Of a stretch of 64,000 bases of DNA, positions 45,649 through 53,393 are shown one piece after another. Position numbers and translations under genes: made by a program. Positions within the stretch are counted from its first letter, which is position 1, and every line of letters starts with the position of its first letter. A model generated the notes under the pieces. It was not told the origin of the DNA, searched no databases, and saw nothing but the letters and a program-made list of their open reading frames with translations. Source of the stretch: Shimia sp039969785 (GTDB lineage Bacteria; Pseudomonadota; Alphaproteobacteria; Rhodobacterales; Rhodobacteraceae); assembly GCF_039969785.1 (NCBI RefSeq), contig NZ_JBDVNC010000005.1, forward strand, positions 248,001-312,000. Direction: 5' to 3'.

Positions 45649-45972
45649 ATGCAACTGCCTCCCCAAGTAACTGAACGGGCCTTTGCCCGTTTGGCCGAAA
45701 TCGGAGCCGCCTCTCAGGGGCAGGCTCTGCGCGTCGCGGTTGAGGGGGGCGGGTGTTCCGGTTTTCAATACGAAATAAAACTAGATGCGGCGCAAGACGA
45801 TGACTTGGTGCTTAAGGGCGGCGGCGAAAGCGTCCTCATCGACAGCGTTTCGCTGCCATTTCTACAGAATGCCGTCATTGATTTTAGCGAAGAATTGATC
45901 GGCGCCCGGTTCGTTATCAACAATCCAAACGCCACCAGCTCCTGTGGATGCGGAACAAGTTTTTCAATGTAA
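45649..45972 (+). CDS. erpA: Iron-sulfur carrier protein of the ErpA/IscA family
   Basis: A 107-residue A-type carrier that delivers Fe-S clusters to apoproteins. The three conserved cysteines appear in EGGGCSGFQY and SSCGCGTSF. ATG 45649 follows a CAGGGTGA site; an in-frame start at 45619 is less likely. Its stop touches the stop of the convergent EamA gene with no spacing. In related genomes this gene is usually followed by xthA; here a three-gene cassette lies between. Confidence 0.92.
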   Translation: MQLPPQVTERAFARLAEIGAASQGQALRVAVEGGGCSGFQYEIKLDAAQDDDLVLKGGGESVLIDSVSLPFLQNAVIDFSEELIGARFVINNPNATSSCGCGTSFSM

Positions 45973-45986
45973 CTACAAAAAGTTAC
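45969..45986. other. Short inverted repeat at the erpA/EamA junction
   Basis: GTAACT-ACAAAA-AGTTAC is a 6+6 inverted repeat spanning the two abutting stop codons. Neither strand has a long T-run, so termination here would be weak. It may mark the edge of the inserted cassette. Confidence 0.35.
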
Positions 45987-46923
45987 GTGCCAGTTTTCGT
46001 GCACGTGATAAGTGCGACGCATGCGTCTTAATACGCAATACCCACGGGTATGGTGCATCCGCTGGCTGAATCTGATCATAAACTAAGAACACGCCCGACC
46101 CGATTACGATTGCGACACCTAAATATATGTTCAGGCCGGGCATTTCCCCAAAGAACACGCCGCCAAGCACCACCATCCAGACAAACTGCAAGTTCATCAG
46201 AGGTGTCACGGTATAAGCAGCCAAAAGCCGAAGCGCGATAACAGATAACCAACGCGCTGCGAACAAAAACAGCCCATATGCCGCAACCCATCCAACATCC
46301 GTCAAAGGCATCGGTTTGAAAACAAACGGTAAGGCCAGTGCCATCGTCACAGCCAATGCAAGGTTTGGGTAAAACACCTGAGCCAATGAGTTGCTTTCAT
46401 GTTGGCCTATATACCGCGCCAATACCAGCGACAGCGTACCGCAAACACAAGCGAACAACGCCACAATATGCCCAATTGACACGCTCGACACGCCGCCGGG
46501 GAACAGACACAGCATACCCACAAATCCCGCAGCCAGCGCGGCCCACGCCATCGGGCGCACATGTTCACGCAGGATTGGCCCCGAAAACAATCCGGCAAAA
46601 ATGGGCATCATTCCAATGAAAACAAATACTTCCGCGAGAGGTAGCAACCGGAACGCATAAAAGAACGCAACGGACCCTATAACCGTGAGTAGTGACCTCA
46701 ACGCCATTGTCTTTGGGCAAATAGTTGTCAAATTTTGGCCTTCGCCCTTAAGCCTTGCCGAACCCCAACTCAGCGCGACCACCAAAAAGCCAGACACCGC
46801 AAAGAGTTGCGGCGCTGCATACCCGGACGCGATCAGTTTTGTGATCGCATCAGCCGATGAAATCATCAATGTATAGACCACCACCAATGCGGTCCCGATC
46901 AAGGCAGGCCGATTTTCCCCCAT
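45973..46923 (-). CDS. EamA/DMT-family membrane transporter
   Basis: A 316-residue protein with about ten transmembrane helices in two EamA repeats, the drug/metabolite exporter superfamily. LLTVIGSVAFFYAFRLLPLAEVFVFIGMMPIFAG and PLMNLQFVWMVVLGGVFFGE are the typical repeat-end signatures. Its ATG overlaps the stop of the preceding gene (TGATG), implying translational coupling, and its stop abuts erpA. It is the third gene of the FTSGL cassette. DMT proteins usually move small molecules, so transport of a modified or cleaved short peptide is conceivable but not shown. Confidence 0.85.
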   Translation of the reverse strand: MGENRPALIGTALVVVYTLMISSADAITKLIASGYAAPQLFAVSGFLVVALSWGSARLKGEGQNLTTICPKTMALRSLLTVIGSVAFFYAFRLLPLAEVFVFIGMMPIFAGLFSGPILREHVRPMAWAALAAGFVGMLCLFPGGVSSVSIGHIVALFACVCGTLSLVLARYIGQHESNSLAQVFYPNLALAVTMALALPFVFKPMPLTDVGWVAAYGLFLFAARWLSVIALRLLAAYTVTPLMNLQFVWMVVLGGVFFGEMPGLNIYLGVAIVIGSGVFLVYDQIQPADAPYPWVLRIKTHASHLSRARKLARNFL

Positions 46924-47999
46924 CAGTTCGCCTCCGCCATGGTACTGACTCGCGCAAACCCTTCAAAGAAAGAATCGAATATATCCGTGGATTTCTCTGC
47001 GCACGCCATAATCACCTGCGATTCCGGGCTTAACGACTCAAGCACTGTGGCACGCATCGCCCCCCAATCCCCGGATCGATCATCGCCCAGTTTGTACATG
47101 CATTCCGAAAGCTCTCTCAGCGGGCCGCCAACACCTTCTGGTCGATAAAACCCCATGCGATCGAACTCGAACGCCTTAGCAAAAGGTGCCTTGCCAGCGG
47201 TCGCTAACATCCAGTTACACACCAGAAACTCGTGATAGTCATCTTGCTGAGCCACTTGTTGACCACTTGCCACTTCAAACAACGCTGCATGCCGCAGCAA
47301 CCACGTTTCCCAAATTTGAGGCACTTCAAATCCACCAAAACGCATCGCCACACAGACTTCGGCCAAAAGGTCGGCATTTTGTTCGAGAAACGCCATCAAG
47401 CCGACGAATTTCAGCGAAGTGGACACGGCTTTATCAATCATCGGGTCCTTGCGGCCATATTCGGACAGATAGAACACCGCATGGGTCAGCTCATATGCCG
47501 CCTTTTTGTTCGGCATCGCAAATGTTGCGTTGCGCACCATAAAACCACGCATTCTTGCATCCAGCCCGCCATCTTCGGGCAAAGGATCAACACCACGTCG
47601 CATTATCAGTCGGCGGGCTTCCATACGTTGCAAGTCCGACAGTTCGGCGCGCGCAAACCCTTGATCAGCAACCCAGCGCGATAATTTCGCACCTTTGTTA
47701 CCTTTCATGCCGAGATCCTCCAGATCCAGACAGATCGACAGCAAGAACCGATAGTATTGAGGGAAAAACTGCAGGCGTTTTTCCACATTCTCATAGAAAC
47801 CATGATAGGCGCTCAACGCGTCCTCATCAAACTTGGCCCCTGTGCATTCCAGAATATTTAGTAGTTCGGCATTTTCTTTCAGCCAGAACACATCATCCCC
47901 GAACCGTCTGTGTTTGGCAAAACTCTGCATGAGCGCCCCATGGCGCTCTGCAGGTGTTTGCCGCTGGGACGGGACGATCAATTGTACGACATTAGACAT
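46923..47999 (-). CDS. Unrecognised 358-residue protein beside FTSGL repeat gene
   Basis: I cannot place this protein in a named family. It is soluble, appears all-helical and is rich in aromatic residues. Notable stretches are ERLQFFPQYYRFLLSICL-like (RLQFFPQYYRFLLSICLDL), AAYELTHAVFYLSEYGRKDP in the middle, and six scattered Cys (ECTG, SICL, EVCV, LVCN, SECM, MACA). The His in ELTHAVFYLSEYG looks like a possible catalytic or metal residue. ATG 47999 follows a clear CGGAGAAA site, 59 nt after the repeat gene's stop; an in-frame start at 48032 is less likely. It overlaps the EamA start. It may modify, cleave or bind the repeat protein. Confidence 0.7.
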   Translation of the reverse strand: MSNVVQLIVPSQRQTPAERHGALMQSFAKHRRFGDDVFWLKENAELLNILECTGAKFDEDALSAYHGFYENVEKRLQFFPQYYRFLLSICLDLEDLGMKGNKGAKLSRWVADQGFARAELSDLQRMEARRLIMRRGVDPLPEDGGLDARMRGFMVRNATFAMPNKKAAYELTHAVFYLSEYGRKDPMIDKAVSTSLKFVGLMAFLEQNADLLAEVCVAMRFGGFEVPQIWETWLLRHAALFEVASGQQVAQQDDYHEFLVCNWMLATAGKAPFAKAFEFDRMGFYRPEGVGGPLRELSECMYKLGDDRSGDWGAMRATVLESLSPESQVIMACAEKSTDIFDSFFEGFARVSTMAEAN

Positions 48000-48058
48000 C
48001 GAATTTCTCCGTTGTTCAGTAAAGGCGCGCAAACACGCCCCGTTCCCTTAGCGTCGGA

Positions 48059-48769
48059 TCAAAGACCCGAAGTGAACAGCTCGGCGCCTTCGCCAGCAAC
48101 TGTCTTGGCTTCTTCACGTGGGGCCAAACCGCTGGTGAACATCTGAACCAGGCCGCTGGTGAACATTTCCACCGCATCACCGTCTTCTGCAGACGTCCCA
48201 ACTGCTGAAAGTCCCGATGTGAACATTTCCAGACCTTCACCTGTTGTAGCCTGGGCAGTTTTAGTTGGCGCCAATCCGCTAGTGAACATTTGCACCAAAC
48301 CGCTGGTGAACATCTCGACCGCATCACCATCTTCTGCCGACGTTCCACTTGCCGACAAACCCGACGTGAACATTTCAAGGCCTTCGCCGGCGGTTGTCTG
48401 AGCTTTTTCCGAGGGTGCAAGTCCGCTGGTAAACATCTGAACCAGCCCACTTGTATACATTTCTACTGCTTCGCCAGTTTCAGAAGACGACCCGCTTGCA
48501 GCAAGTCCTGAGGTGAACATTTCCAGACCTTCACCTGTACCAGTTTCGGCGACTTCACTTGGCCCCAAACCGCTGGTGTACATCTGAACAAGACCGCTGG
48601 TGAACAGCGCGGTTGCGTCGCCGTTCATTGCGTCACCGGCCATATCTGGGGAGAGTCCTGAGGTGAACATTTCGGTTCCGACACCATCCAGCAAGCTTGT
48701 TTCGGAGGTCTGCCGCGAACGCTGTGCAAATGTTTCGTTAACCATTTCAGTAGATTTTTGAGCGAGCAT
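48059..48769 (-). CDS. FTSGL multi-repeat protein
   Basis: A 236-residue protein made almost wholly of repeats. Residues 1-33 are a hydrophilic leader (MLAQKSTEMVNETFAQ...) with no signal peptide. Then come thirteen copies of the motif [MLY][FY]TSGL, ending at residues 39, 60, 68, 89, 109, 117, 138, 158, 166, 187, 207, 215 and 236; the last copy is the exact C-terminus. From residue 54 they form a 49-residue super-repeat: double motif xMFTSGLVQMFTSGL, an APxxxA...GEGL spacer, a single EMFTSGL, and an SAxGTSAEDGDAV spacer. There is no Cys, Trp or His. First gene of a three-gene operon. A multi-core peptide precursor or repetitive surface protein are both possible. Confidence 0.8.
   Translation of the reverse strand: MLAQKSTEMVNETFAQRSRQTSETSLLDGVGTEMFTSGLSPDMAGDAMNGDATALFTSGLVQMYTSGLGPSEVAETGTGEGLEMFTSGLAASGSSSETGEAVEMYTSGLVQMFTSGLAPSEKAQTTAGEGLEMFTSGLSASGTSAEDGDAVEMFTSGLVQMFTSGLAPTKTAQATTGEGLEMFTSGLSAVGTSAEDGDAVEMFTSGLVQMFTSGLAPREEAKTVAGEGAELFTSGL
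48062..48610 (-). repeat. 147-bp coding tandem repeat (49 residues x 3.7)
   Basis: Units run 48610-48464, 48463-48317, 48316-48170 and a partial 48169-48062. Codons for TSGL vary between copies (for example AGC, TCG and TCA for Ser), so the units have drifted at silent sites while keeping the peptide motif. This points to selection on the peptide rather than recent DNA duplication alone. Confidence 0.85.
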
Positions 48770-49187
48770 TTTTTGTTTTCCCAGTTGATGTTTCGAGCCC
48801 CTTCACGTTTGCACCCATCCCGGGATTTTAAAACTATTTTTTCTCGCTATGCGAGTTCAAATAACTCAATTTAACATTAATTATGATCGATAACATTCTA
48901 TTTTAATTAAATTAAATTCCCCCATTTTTGAAACAAATTTTTGCCAAAAATTCGCCGCATTTCTGCCATATTTGAGCGGAGTCGTTTCACTTGCAATCAA
49001 AATTACGACAGAATCACAGGGCGTCGGTGCGCCGAATCTACCCAAGTGAGTCGGAATTCCTGCTGCAAAGCATGGCGCGGAAATCGACAGGCGCCGGGCA
49101 ACCTTCGCCCCTTGCTGTTGTCGGCGAACCGGTAAATAGTCAGGCTCAAGCCAGCGCCATCACCAGTGACTTTGCAGGGACCAAAAC
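48770..49187. other. 418-nt AT-rich divergent region upstream of FTSGL gene and xthA
   Basis: From about 48830 to 48960 the sequence is strikingly AT-rich (runs such as TTTTAATTAAATTAAATT) in an otherwise GC-rich window. This part should contain the promoter of the minus-strand cassette; a GGGAAAAC site precedes its ATG. The right half returns to normal composition and holds a possible small frame (49027-49191) next to xthA. No RNA gene is recognised. Confidence 0.5.
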
Positions 49188-49191
49188 ATGA
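49027..49191 (+). CDS. Possible small leader protein overlapping xthA
   Basis: A 54-codon frame starts with GTG after an ACAGGGCG site and ends in TGA overlapping the xthA ATG (ATGA). The peptide, starting RRIYPSESEFLLQSMARK, is polar and has no known motif. The 4-nt overlap is typical of coupled genes, but the coding signal is weak, and it could be chance. Confidence 0.25.
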   Translation: MRRIYPSESEFLLQSMARKSTGAGQPSPLAVVGEPVNSQAQASAITSDFAGTKT

Positions 49192-49967
49192 AAATTGCGA
49201 CGTTCAACATCAACGGGGTAAAAGCCCGGATAGACACTCTGCCCCGTTGGCTGGATACGGCACAACCGGATGTTGCTGTGTTACAGGAAATCAAATCCGT
49301 CGACGAAAACTTCCCAAGGGAGATGTTCGAAGATCGAGGCTATCAGGTCGAGACTCACGGTCAAAAGAGTTTCAATGGTGTCGCCATTCTCTCGAAATTG
49401 CCGCTGGAAGACGTCACACGTGGTCTGCCTGGTGACGAAAATGACGAACAAGCACGCTATATCGAAGCCACAGTCATGGGAGAAACTGCCATTCGCGTCT
49501 GCGGTCTGTACTTACCCAATGGCAACCCGACGCCCGGCCCCAAATACGATTACAAATTGGCCTGGATGGAGCGTCTGATTTCCCGAGCGCAGGATTTATT
49601 GACCAGCGAAGAGCCCTTCTTGATGACTGGTGATTACAACGTGATCCCGCAAGACGAAGACGCAGCCCGCCCGGAGGCTTGGACACAGGACGCGCTGGCC
49701 CTGCCCCAAAGCCGTGCCGCTTTTCGTCGATTGCTCAATCTTGGCTTAACCGAAGCTTTTCGGGCACGCACTAATGGACCGGGTCACTATTCATTCTGGG
49801 ATTACCAGGCCGGTGCCTGGGATCGTAATGACGGTATTCGCATCGATCACTTTCTGCTCAGCCCACAATGTGCCGATCTTTTACTGGATTGTCAGATAGA
49901 TCAACAGGAACGCGGCCTTACCAAGCCATCAGACCACGTTCCAGTCTGGATCGACCTCGCGGCCTGA
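49188..49967 (+). CDS. xthA: Exodeoxyribonuclease III
   Basis: A 259-residue AP endonuclease/3'-exonuclease for base excision repair. Motifs: ATFNINGVKARID, VLQEIKSVDENFP with the metal Glu, LYLPNGNPTP, MTGDYNVIPQDED, IRIDHFLLSP and the C-terminal SDHVPVWIDL with catalytic His. Length matches the family. In related genomes it usually follows erpA directly; here the FTSGL cassette intervenes. Confidence 0.95.
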   Translation: MKIATFNINGVKARIDTLPRWLDTAQPDVAVLQEIKSVDENFPREMFEDRGYQVETHGQKSFNGVAILSKLPLEDVTRGLPGDENDEQARYIEATVMGETAIRVCGLYLPNGNPTPGPKYDYKLAWMERLISRAQDLLTSEEPFLMTGDYNVIPQDEDAARPEAWTQDALALPQSRAAFRRLLNLGLTEAFRARTNGPGHYSFWDYQAGAWDRNDGIRIDHFLLSPQCADLLLDCQIDQQERGLTKPSDHVPVWIDLAA

Positions 49968-50078
49968 CCCAATCCTGCGAGGTTGGAACCAATTTGTTTT
50001 GCGCCGCCAAGGACGGATCAAAGCGTAAACAAGGGTGCCAAAGGCAGTCAATTAAACTATGTTAATTATGTCGTAGGC

Positions 50079-51251
50079 TCACTCTGCGGTGACATCACGG
50101 CGATAGATCCAGTCAAACTGTCCCATCAACCGCCTGGGCGCTAACGTTGCCCCCAATTTCAATCCCAAATGCGCCGCAGCCCTGATTGGCGGGGCGCTTA
50201 AATGATATTTCCATGCATTCTTTGACGCAGCTGCCACCACCTTGGTTACCCTGTCCTCGCGTTGGGACTGATATGCCGTCAACCCTGTGGCCACATCGTC
50301 CGCGCCAGCCAATTCATCGGCCAGCACCCATGCGTCTTCCATCGCCATCACCGCCCCCTGTGCCATGAACGGCAATGTAGGATGTGCGGCATCCCCGACC
50401 AATGCGACATTGTCCTTGTGCCAAACCGGCGCAACCGGGTGCCGAAACAACCCCCAGCGCTGCACAGTCTCAACTTGTTCCAGCAATCCACGCACATCGC
50501 CCCCAAAATCCGCAAAAACTGACCTCAGGTTTGCAGGGTCATCGGCTATGTGCCATCCCTCTTCCACCCAGGCGGCGCGTTCCTGAACAGCGACTATGTT
50601 GACCAAAGTCCCCTGACGAAGCGGATAAGACACCACATGTCGGTGTGGTCCCATATGCACCTGTGCCACAGGACCGTGACCCATGGTGTTAGGAACAGTC
50701 GCCCGCCACGCAACCTGTCTGGTGAAAAAAGGGGCTACAGTGCCATTCAACGCTGTTCGGGCTTTGGAATGCAGACCGTCTGCTCCCACCAGAAATGTCG
50801 ATTTGGCCACAGACCCATTGGCCATTTGCGCCGTCGGTGTATCGCCGGGCACAACTGATTGTACCTTTTGCAACAAGCGTACTTTAATTCCGGCTTCCCG
50901 CACCGCATCAGCCAACAGATCAATCAAATCGGCCCGATGTACAAAGTAATACGGCGCGTCGTGAGGTAAATGTCCCAGATCCAGTCGCGCCACCAGTTTG
51001 CCATGCGCAAAGTCTCGCAATTCCACGGCCCGGCCACGGACCGCTTTTTGTGCAAGCCGGTCTTCCAACCCAAGTGCACGCAGAACCGCCACACCATTCG
51101 GACTGACCTGTAGCCCCGCTCCAACCTCAGAAATCGCTTCGGCCTGTTCCAGAACGGTGACATCCGCGCCGCGCTGCCGCAACGTCAGAGCAGCCGTCAA
51201 ACCGCCAATTCCGGCGCCAATAATATTGGTTTTCAGCTCGCTCAGGTCCAT
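50079..51251 (-). CDS. FAD-dependent monooxygenase (salicylate hydroxylase-like)
   Basis: A flavoprotein of about 390 residues. The Rossmann motif IIGAGIGGLTAALTLRQRGADVTVLEQ lies at the N-terminus. The second FAD motif is seen as LVGADGLHSKAR, and the third as VALVGDAAHPTLPFMAQGAVMAMEDA. This is the group A aromatic hydroxylase family (class of 3-hydroxybenzoate or salicylate hydroxylases). No ring-cleavage gene is adjacent, so the substrate is unknown. ATG 51251 is used, with 51260 and 51284 as weaker alternatives. It lies downstream of dksA, separated by a terminator. Confidence 0.85.
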   Translation of the reverse strand: MDLSELKTNIIGAGIGGLTAALTLRQRGADVTVLEQAEAISEVGAGLQVSPNGVAVLRALGLEDRLAQKAVRGRAVELRDFAHGKLVARLDLGHLPHDAPYYFVHRADLIDLLADAVREAGIKVRLLQKVQSVVPGDTPTAQMANGSVAKSTFLVGADGLHSKARTALNGTVAPFFTRQVAWRATVPNTMGHGPVAQVHMGPHRHVVSYPLRQGTLVNIVAVQERAAWVEEGWHIADDPANLRSVFADFGGDVRGLLEQVETVQRWGLFRHPVAPVWHKDNVALVGDAAHPTLPFMAQGAVMAMEDAWVLADELAGADDVATGLTAYQSQREDRVTKVVAAASKNAWKYHLSAPPIRAAAHLGLKLGATLAPRRLMGQFDWIYRRDVTAE

Positions 51252-51267
51252 GACCGCCATATGAAAC

Positions 51268-51295
51268 GAAAAACGCCGGGACAAAAGCCCCGGCG
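51268..51295 (-). terminator. Intrinsic terminator of dksA
   Basis: On the minus strand CGCCGGG and CCCGGCG (51289-51295 and 51274-51280) form a 7-bp GC stem. It is followed by a TTTTT tract (51268-51273 on the plus strand reads GAAAAA). Confidence 0.8.
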
Positions 51296-51320
51296 CATCT
51301 ATTTTTCTGTAATTGCCAAC

Positions 51321-51743
51321 TTATTCGTCGCGATGAACTTTTTCGCGGCGCTCATGACGCTCTTGCGCTTCAAGGCTCATTGTGGCGATTGGACGTGCGT
51401 CCAGACGTTTGAGCGAAATAGGCTCGCCTGTCACTTCACAATATCCGTATTCGCCTTCATCAATTCGACGCAACGCCGAGTCGATTTTCAGTACCAGTTT
51501 GCGCTGCCGGTCGCGTGTGCGCAATTCCAGCGCCCGGTCGGTTTCCTCGCTGGCCCGGTCTGCAACATCAGGAATATTGCGGGTACTGTCCTGCAATCCT
51601 TCAATTGTGTCCCGGCTGCCTGCCAGCAACTCATCACGCCAGAACAACAGCTTGCGGCGGAAATACTCCACCTGCTTGTCGTTCATGAATGGCTCACTCT
51701 CTGCGGGACGATAATCGTCGGGCAGGAAAGTTTCTGCTTTCAT
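51321..51743 (-). CDS. dksA: RNA polymerase-binding transcription factor DksA
   Basis: A DksA of about 140 residues that binds the RNA polymerase secondary channel with ppGpp. FLPDDYRPAESEPFM, NDKQVEYFRRKLLFWRDELL and the coiled-coil tip ADRASEETDRALELRTRDRQ are present. The zinc-finger region reads EYGYCEVTGEPI and ATMSLEAQE: only one of four Cys remains. ATG 51743 follows a GGGAGCAGAA site; an earlier ATG at 51794 is also well placed, giving 157 residues. Cys-poor DksA is known in Rhodobacter. Confidence 0.88.
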   Translation of the reverse strand: MKAETFLPDDYRPAESEPFMNDKQVEYFRRKLLFWRDELLAGSRDTIEGLQDSTRNIPDVADRASEETDRALELRTRDRQRKLVLKIDSALRRIDEGEYGYCEVTGEPISLKRLDARPIATMSLEAQERHERREKVHRDE

Positions 51744-51927
51744 TTCTGCTCCCTCATCGTGGCCAACGTCAATCGCGGTATTGTTTTCAGACATCGAACC
51801 CCCCTTTACTCCGCCTGCAAATACCCCTTCGTTCACTGATTGTCACTACCCCATAGCACTGCATTGCGGACAAAATAGGTTCAATGTAGTGTGCCGGTCG
51901 AAACAGGCGAACGGGCGGGAAACATTC

Positions 51928-52767
51928 ATGAAATTTGAAGGCACCAAGGAATACGTCGCGACTCAGGACCTGACAGTTGCCGTTAACGCCGCTGTTACGC
52001 TGGAACGTCCCCTTCTCGTCAAAGGCGAACCCGGCACAGGCAAAACAGAACTGGCGCGTCAGGTTGCCGGCGCGCTTGGCGTGCGCATGATTGAATGGAA
52101 CGTAAAATCGACAACCAAGGCACAGCAGGGCCTTTATGAATATGATGCCGTGTCTCGCCTTCGCGACAGCCAATTGGGCGAAGAACGCGTGCATGACATC
52201 TCCAACTATATCAAACGCGGCAAGCTATGGGATGCCTTTGACAGTGACGAAAAGGTCGTGCTTTTGATCGATGAAATCGACAAGGCGGACATCGAATTCC
52301 CCAACGACCTTTTGCAAGAACTCGATAAGATGGAGTTCCACGTCTACGAAACAGGCGAAACGGTGCGCGCGAAGCACCGTCCGATTATCATCATCACGTC
52401 GAACAACGAAAAAGAACTGCCGGACGCTTTCCTGCGTCGTTGCTTTTTTCATTATATTCGCTTTCCCGACGCCGAAACGATGAAAAAGATCGTCGAAGTC
52501 CACCATCCGGGGATCAAAAATGCGCTTCTCACCACTGCTCTGACCCAGTTCTATGAAATTCGTGACGTCGCGGGCCTCAAGAAAAAACCGTCAACATCCG
52601 AAGTGCTGGATTGGCTTAAACTGCTATTGGCCGAAGATTTGGACCCAGAGGATCTAAAACGGGGCGGTGAAAACGCCCTGCCAAAATTGCATGGAGCTTT
52701 GCTCAAGAATGAACAGGACGTGCACCTTTTTGAGCGCCTCGCATTTATGGCGCGTTCTGGTCGGTAA
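51928..52767 (+). CDS. MoxR-family AAA ATPase
   Basis: A 279-residue AAA+ ATPase with Walker A KGEPGTGKTELARQ, Walker B VVLLIDEIDKADIEF and arginine/sensor segments (PIIIITSNNEKELPDAFLRRCFFHYI). MoxR proteins work with VWA-domain proteins as metal-insertion or protein-remodelling chaperones. The matching CoxE-type VWA gene is at 54934 on the same strand. ATG 51928 follows GGGCGGGAAA; longer frames overlap dksA. Confidence 0.88.
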   Translation: MKFEGTKEYVATQDLTVAVNAAVTLERPLLVKGEPGTGKTELARQVAGALGVRMIEWNVKSTTKAQQGLYEYDAVSRLRDSQLGEERVHDISNYIKRGKLWDAFDSDEKVVLLIDEIDKADIEFPNDLLQELDKMEFHVYETGETVRAKHRPIIIITSNNEKELPDAFLRRCFFHYIRFPDAETMKKIVEVHHPGIKNALLTTALTQFYEIRDVAGLKKKPSTSEVLDWLKLLLAEDLDPEDLKRGGENALPKLHGALLKNEQDVHLFERLAFMARSGR

Positions 52768-52940
52768 CATCTCACATTGCTAAGAATCGTGTCGGCGAGG
52801 TCCAATTTCGCAAAATCGACCCAACTGTGTCCAGTAACTGCCGAACCTACTTCAAATTCTTGCCTAAAACCCGGCTTAAATTACGCAGAAGCAAAGACAG
52901 AAGCTATTTTTGTTAGTAACATTTTTTGAAGGAGTTCGGC

Positions 52941-53393
52941 ATGTCAGACACAGAGATAGAAATTCGACCGTTGCAGGCTACGGACGAGCCGCAATGGCGG
53001 GATCTGTGGCAGGCTTATCTGAAATTCTACAATACATCTGTACCCGAGCAGGTCTATCAATCGACCTTACAGAGGTTGCTCGGGGATGATCCTCAAGATT
53101 TCTCTTGTCTCGTTGCGGTGAAAAACGGACGCCTTGTGGGCTTCACGCATTTCCTTTTCCACCGGCACGCGTGGAAGATTGAAAACACCTGTTACCTGCA
53201 GGATCTCTATGCGGATTCAGACGTGCGGGGTACTGGCGTCGGGCGGAAACTGATCGAAGCGGTGTATGCGGCTGCAGATCAGGCAAATGCCCCTGCGGTT
53301 TATTGGCTTACGCAGGATTTTAACACCGCTGCGCGTCAGCTGTATGATCGCGTAGGCAAACAGACACCTTTCATTCGGTACAACCGCCCGTGA
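52941..53393 (+). CDS. GNAT-family N-acetyltransferase
   Basis: A 150-residue acetyltransferase. The acetyl-CoA site is visible as LQDLYADSDVRGTGVGRKLIEAVYAAAD, with the usual R/QxxGxG/A pattern reading RGTGVG. TQDFNTAARQLYDRVG at the end is also conserved. A GAAGGAG site precedes ATG 52941. Substrate unknown. Its stop overlaps the next gene's GTG start. Confidence 0.88.
   Translation: MSDTEIEIRPLQATDEPQWRDLWQAYLKFYNTSVPEQVYQSTLQRLLGDDPQDFSCLVAVKNGRLVGFTHFLFHRHAWKIENTCYLQDLYADSDVRGTGVGRKLIEAVYAAADQANAPAVYWLTQDFNTAARQLYDRVGKQTPFIRYNRP

Noticed and set aside
47232..47684. 150-codon plus-strand frame opposite the unknown cassette gene
   Set aside because: The composition is typical of antisense reading, and there is no ribosome site.
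48059..48769. CRISPR array or DNA-level satellite at the FTSGL repeats
   Set aside because: The period is a codon multiple (147 bp), the frame is open throughout and silent-site drift shows a protein repeat.
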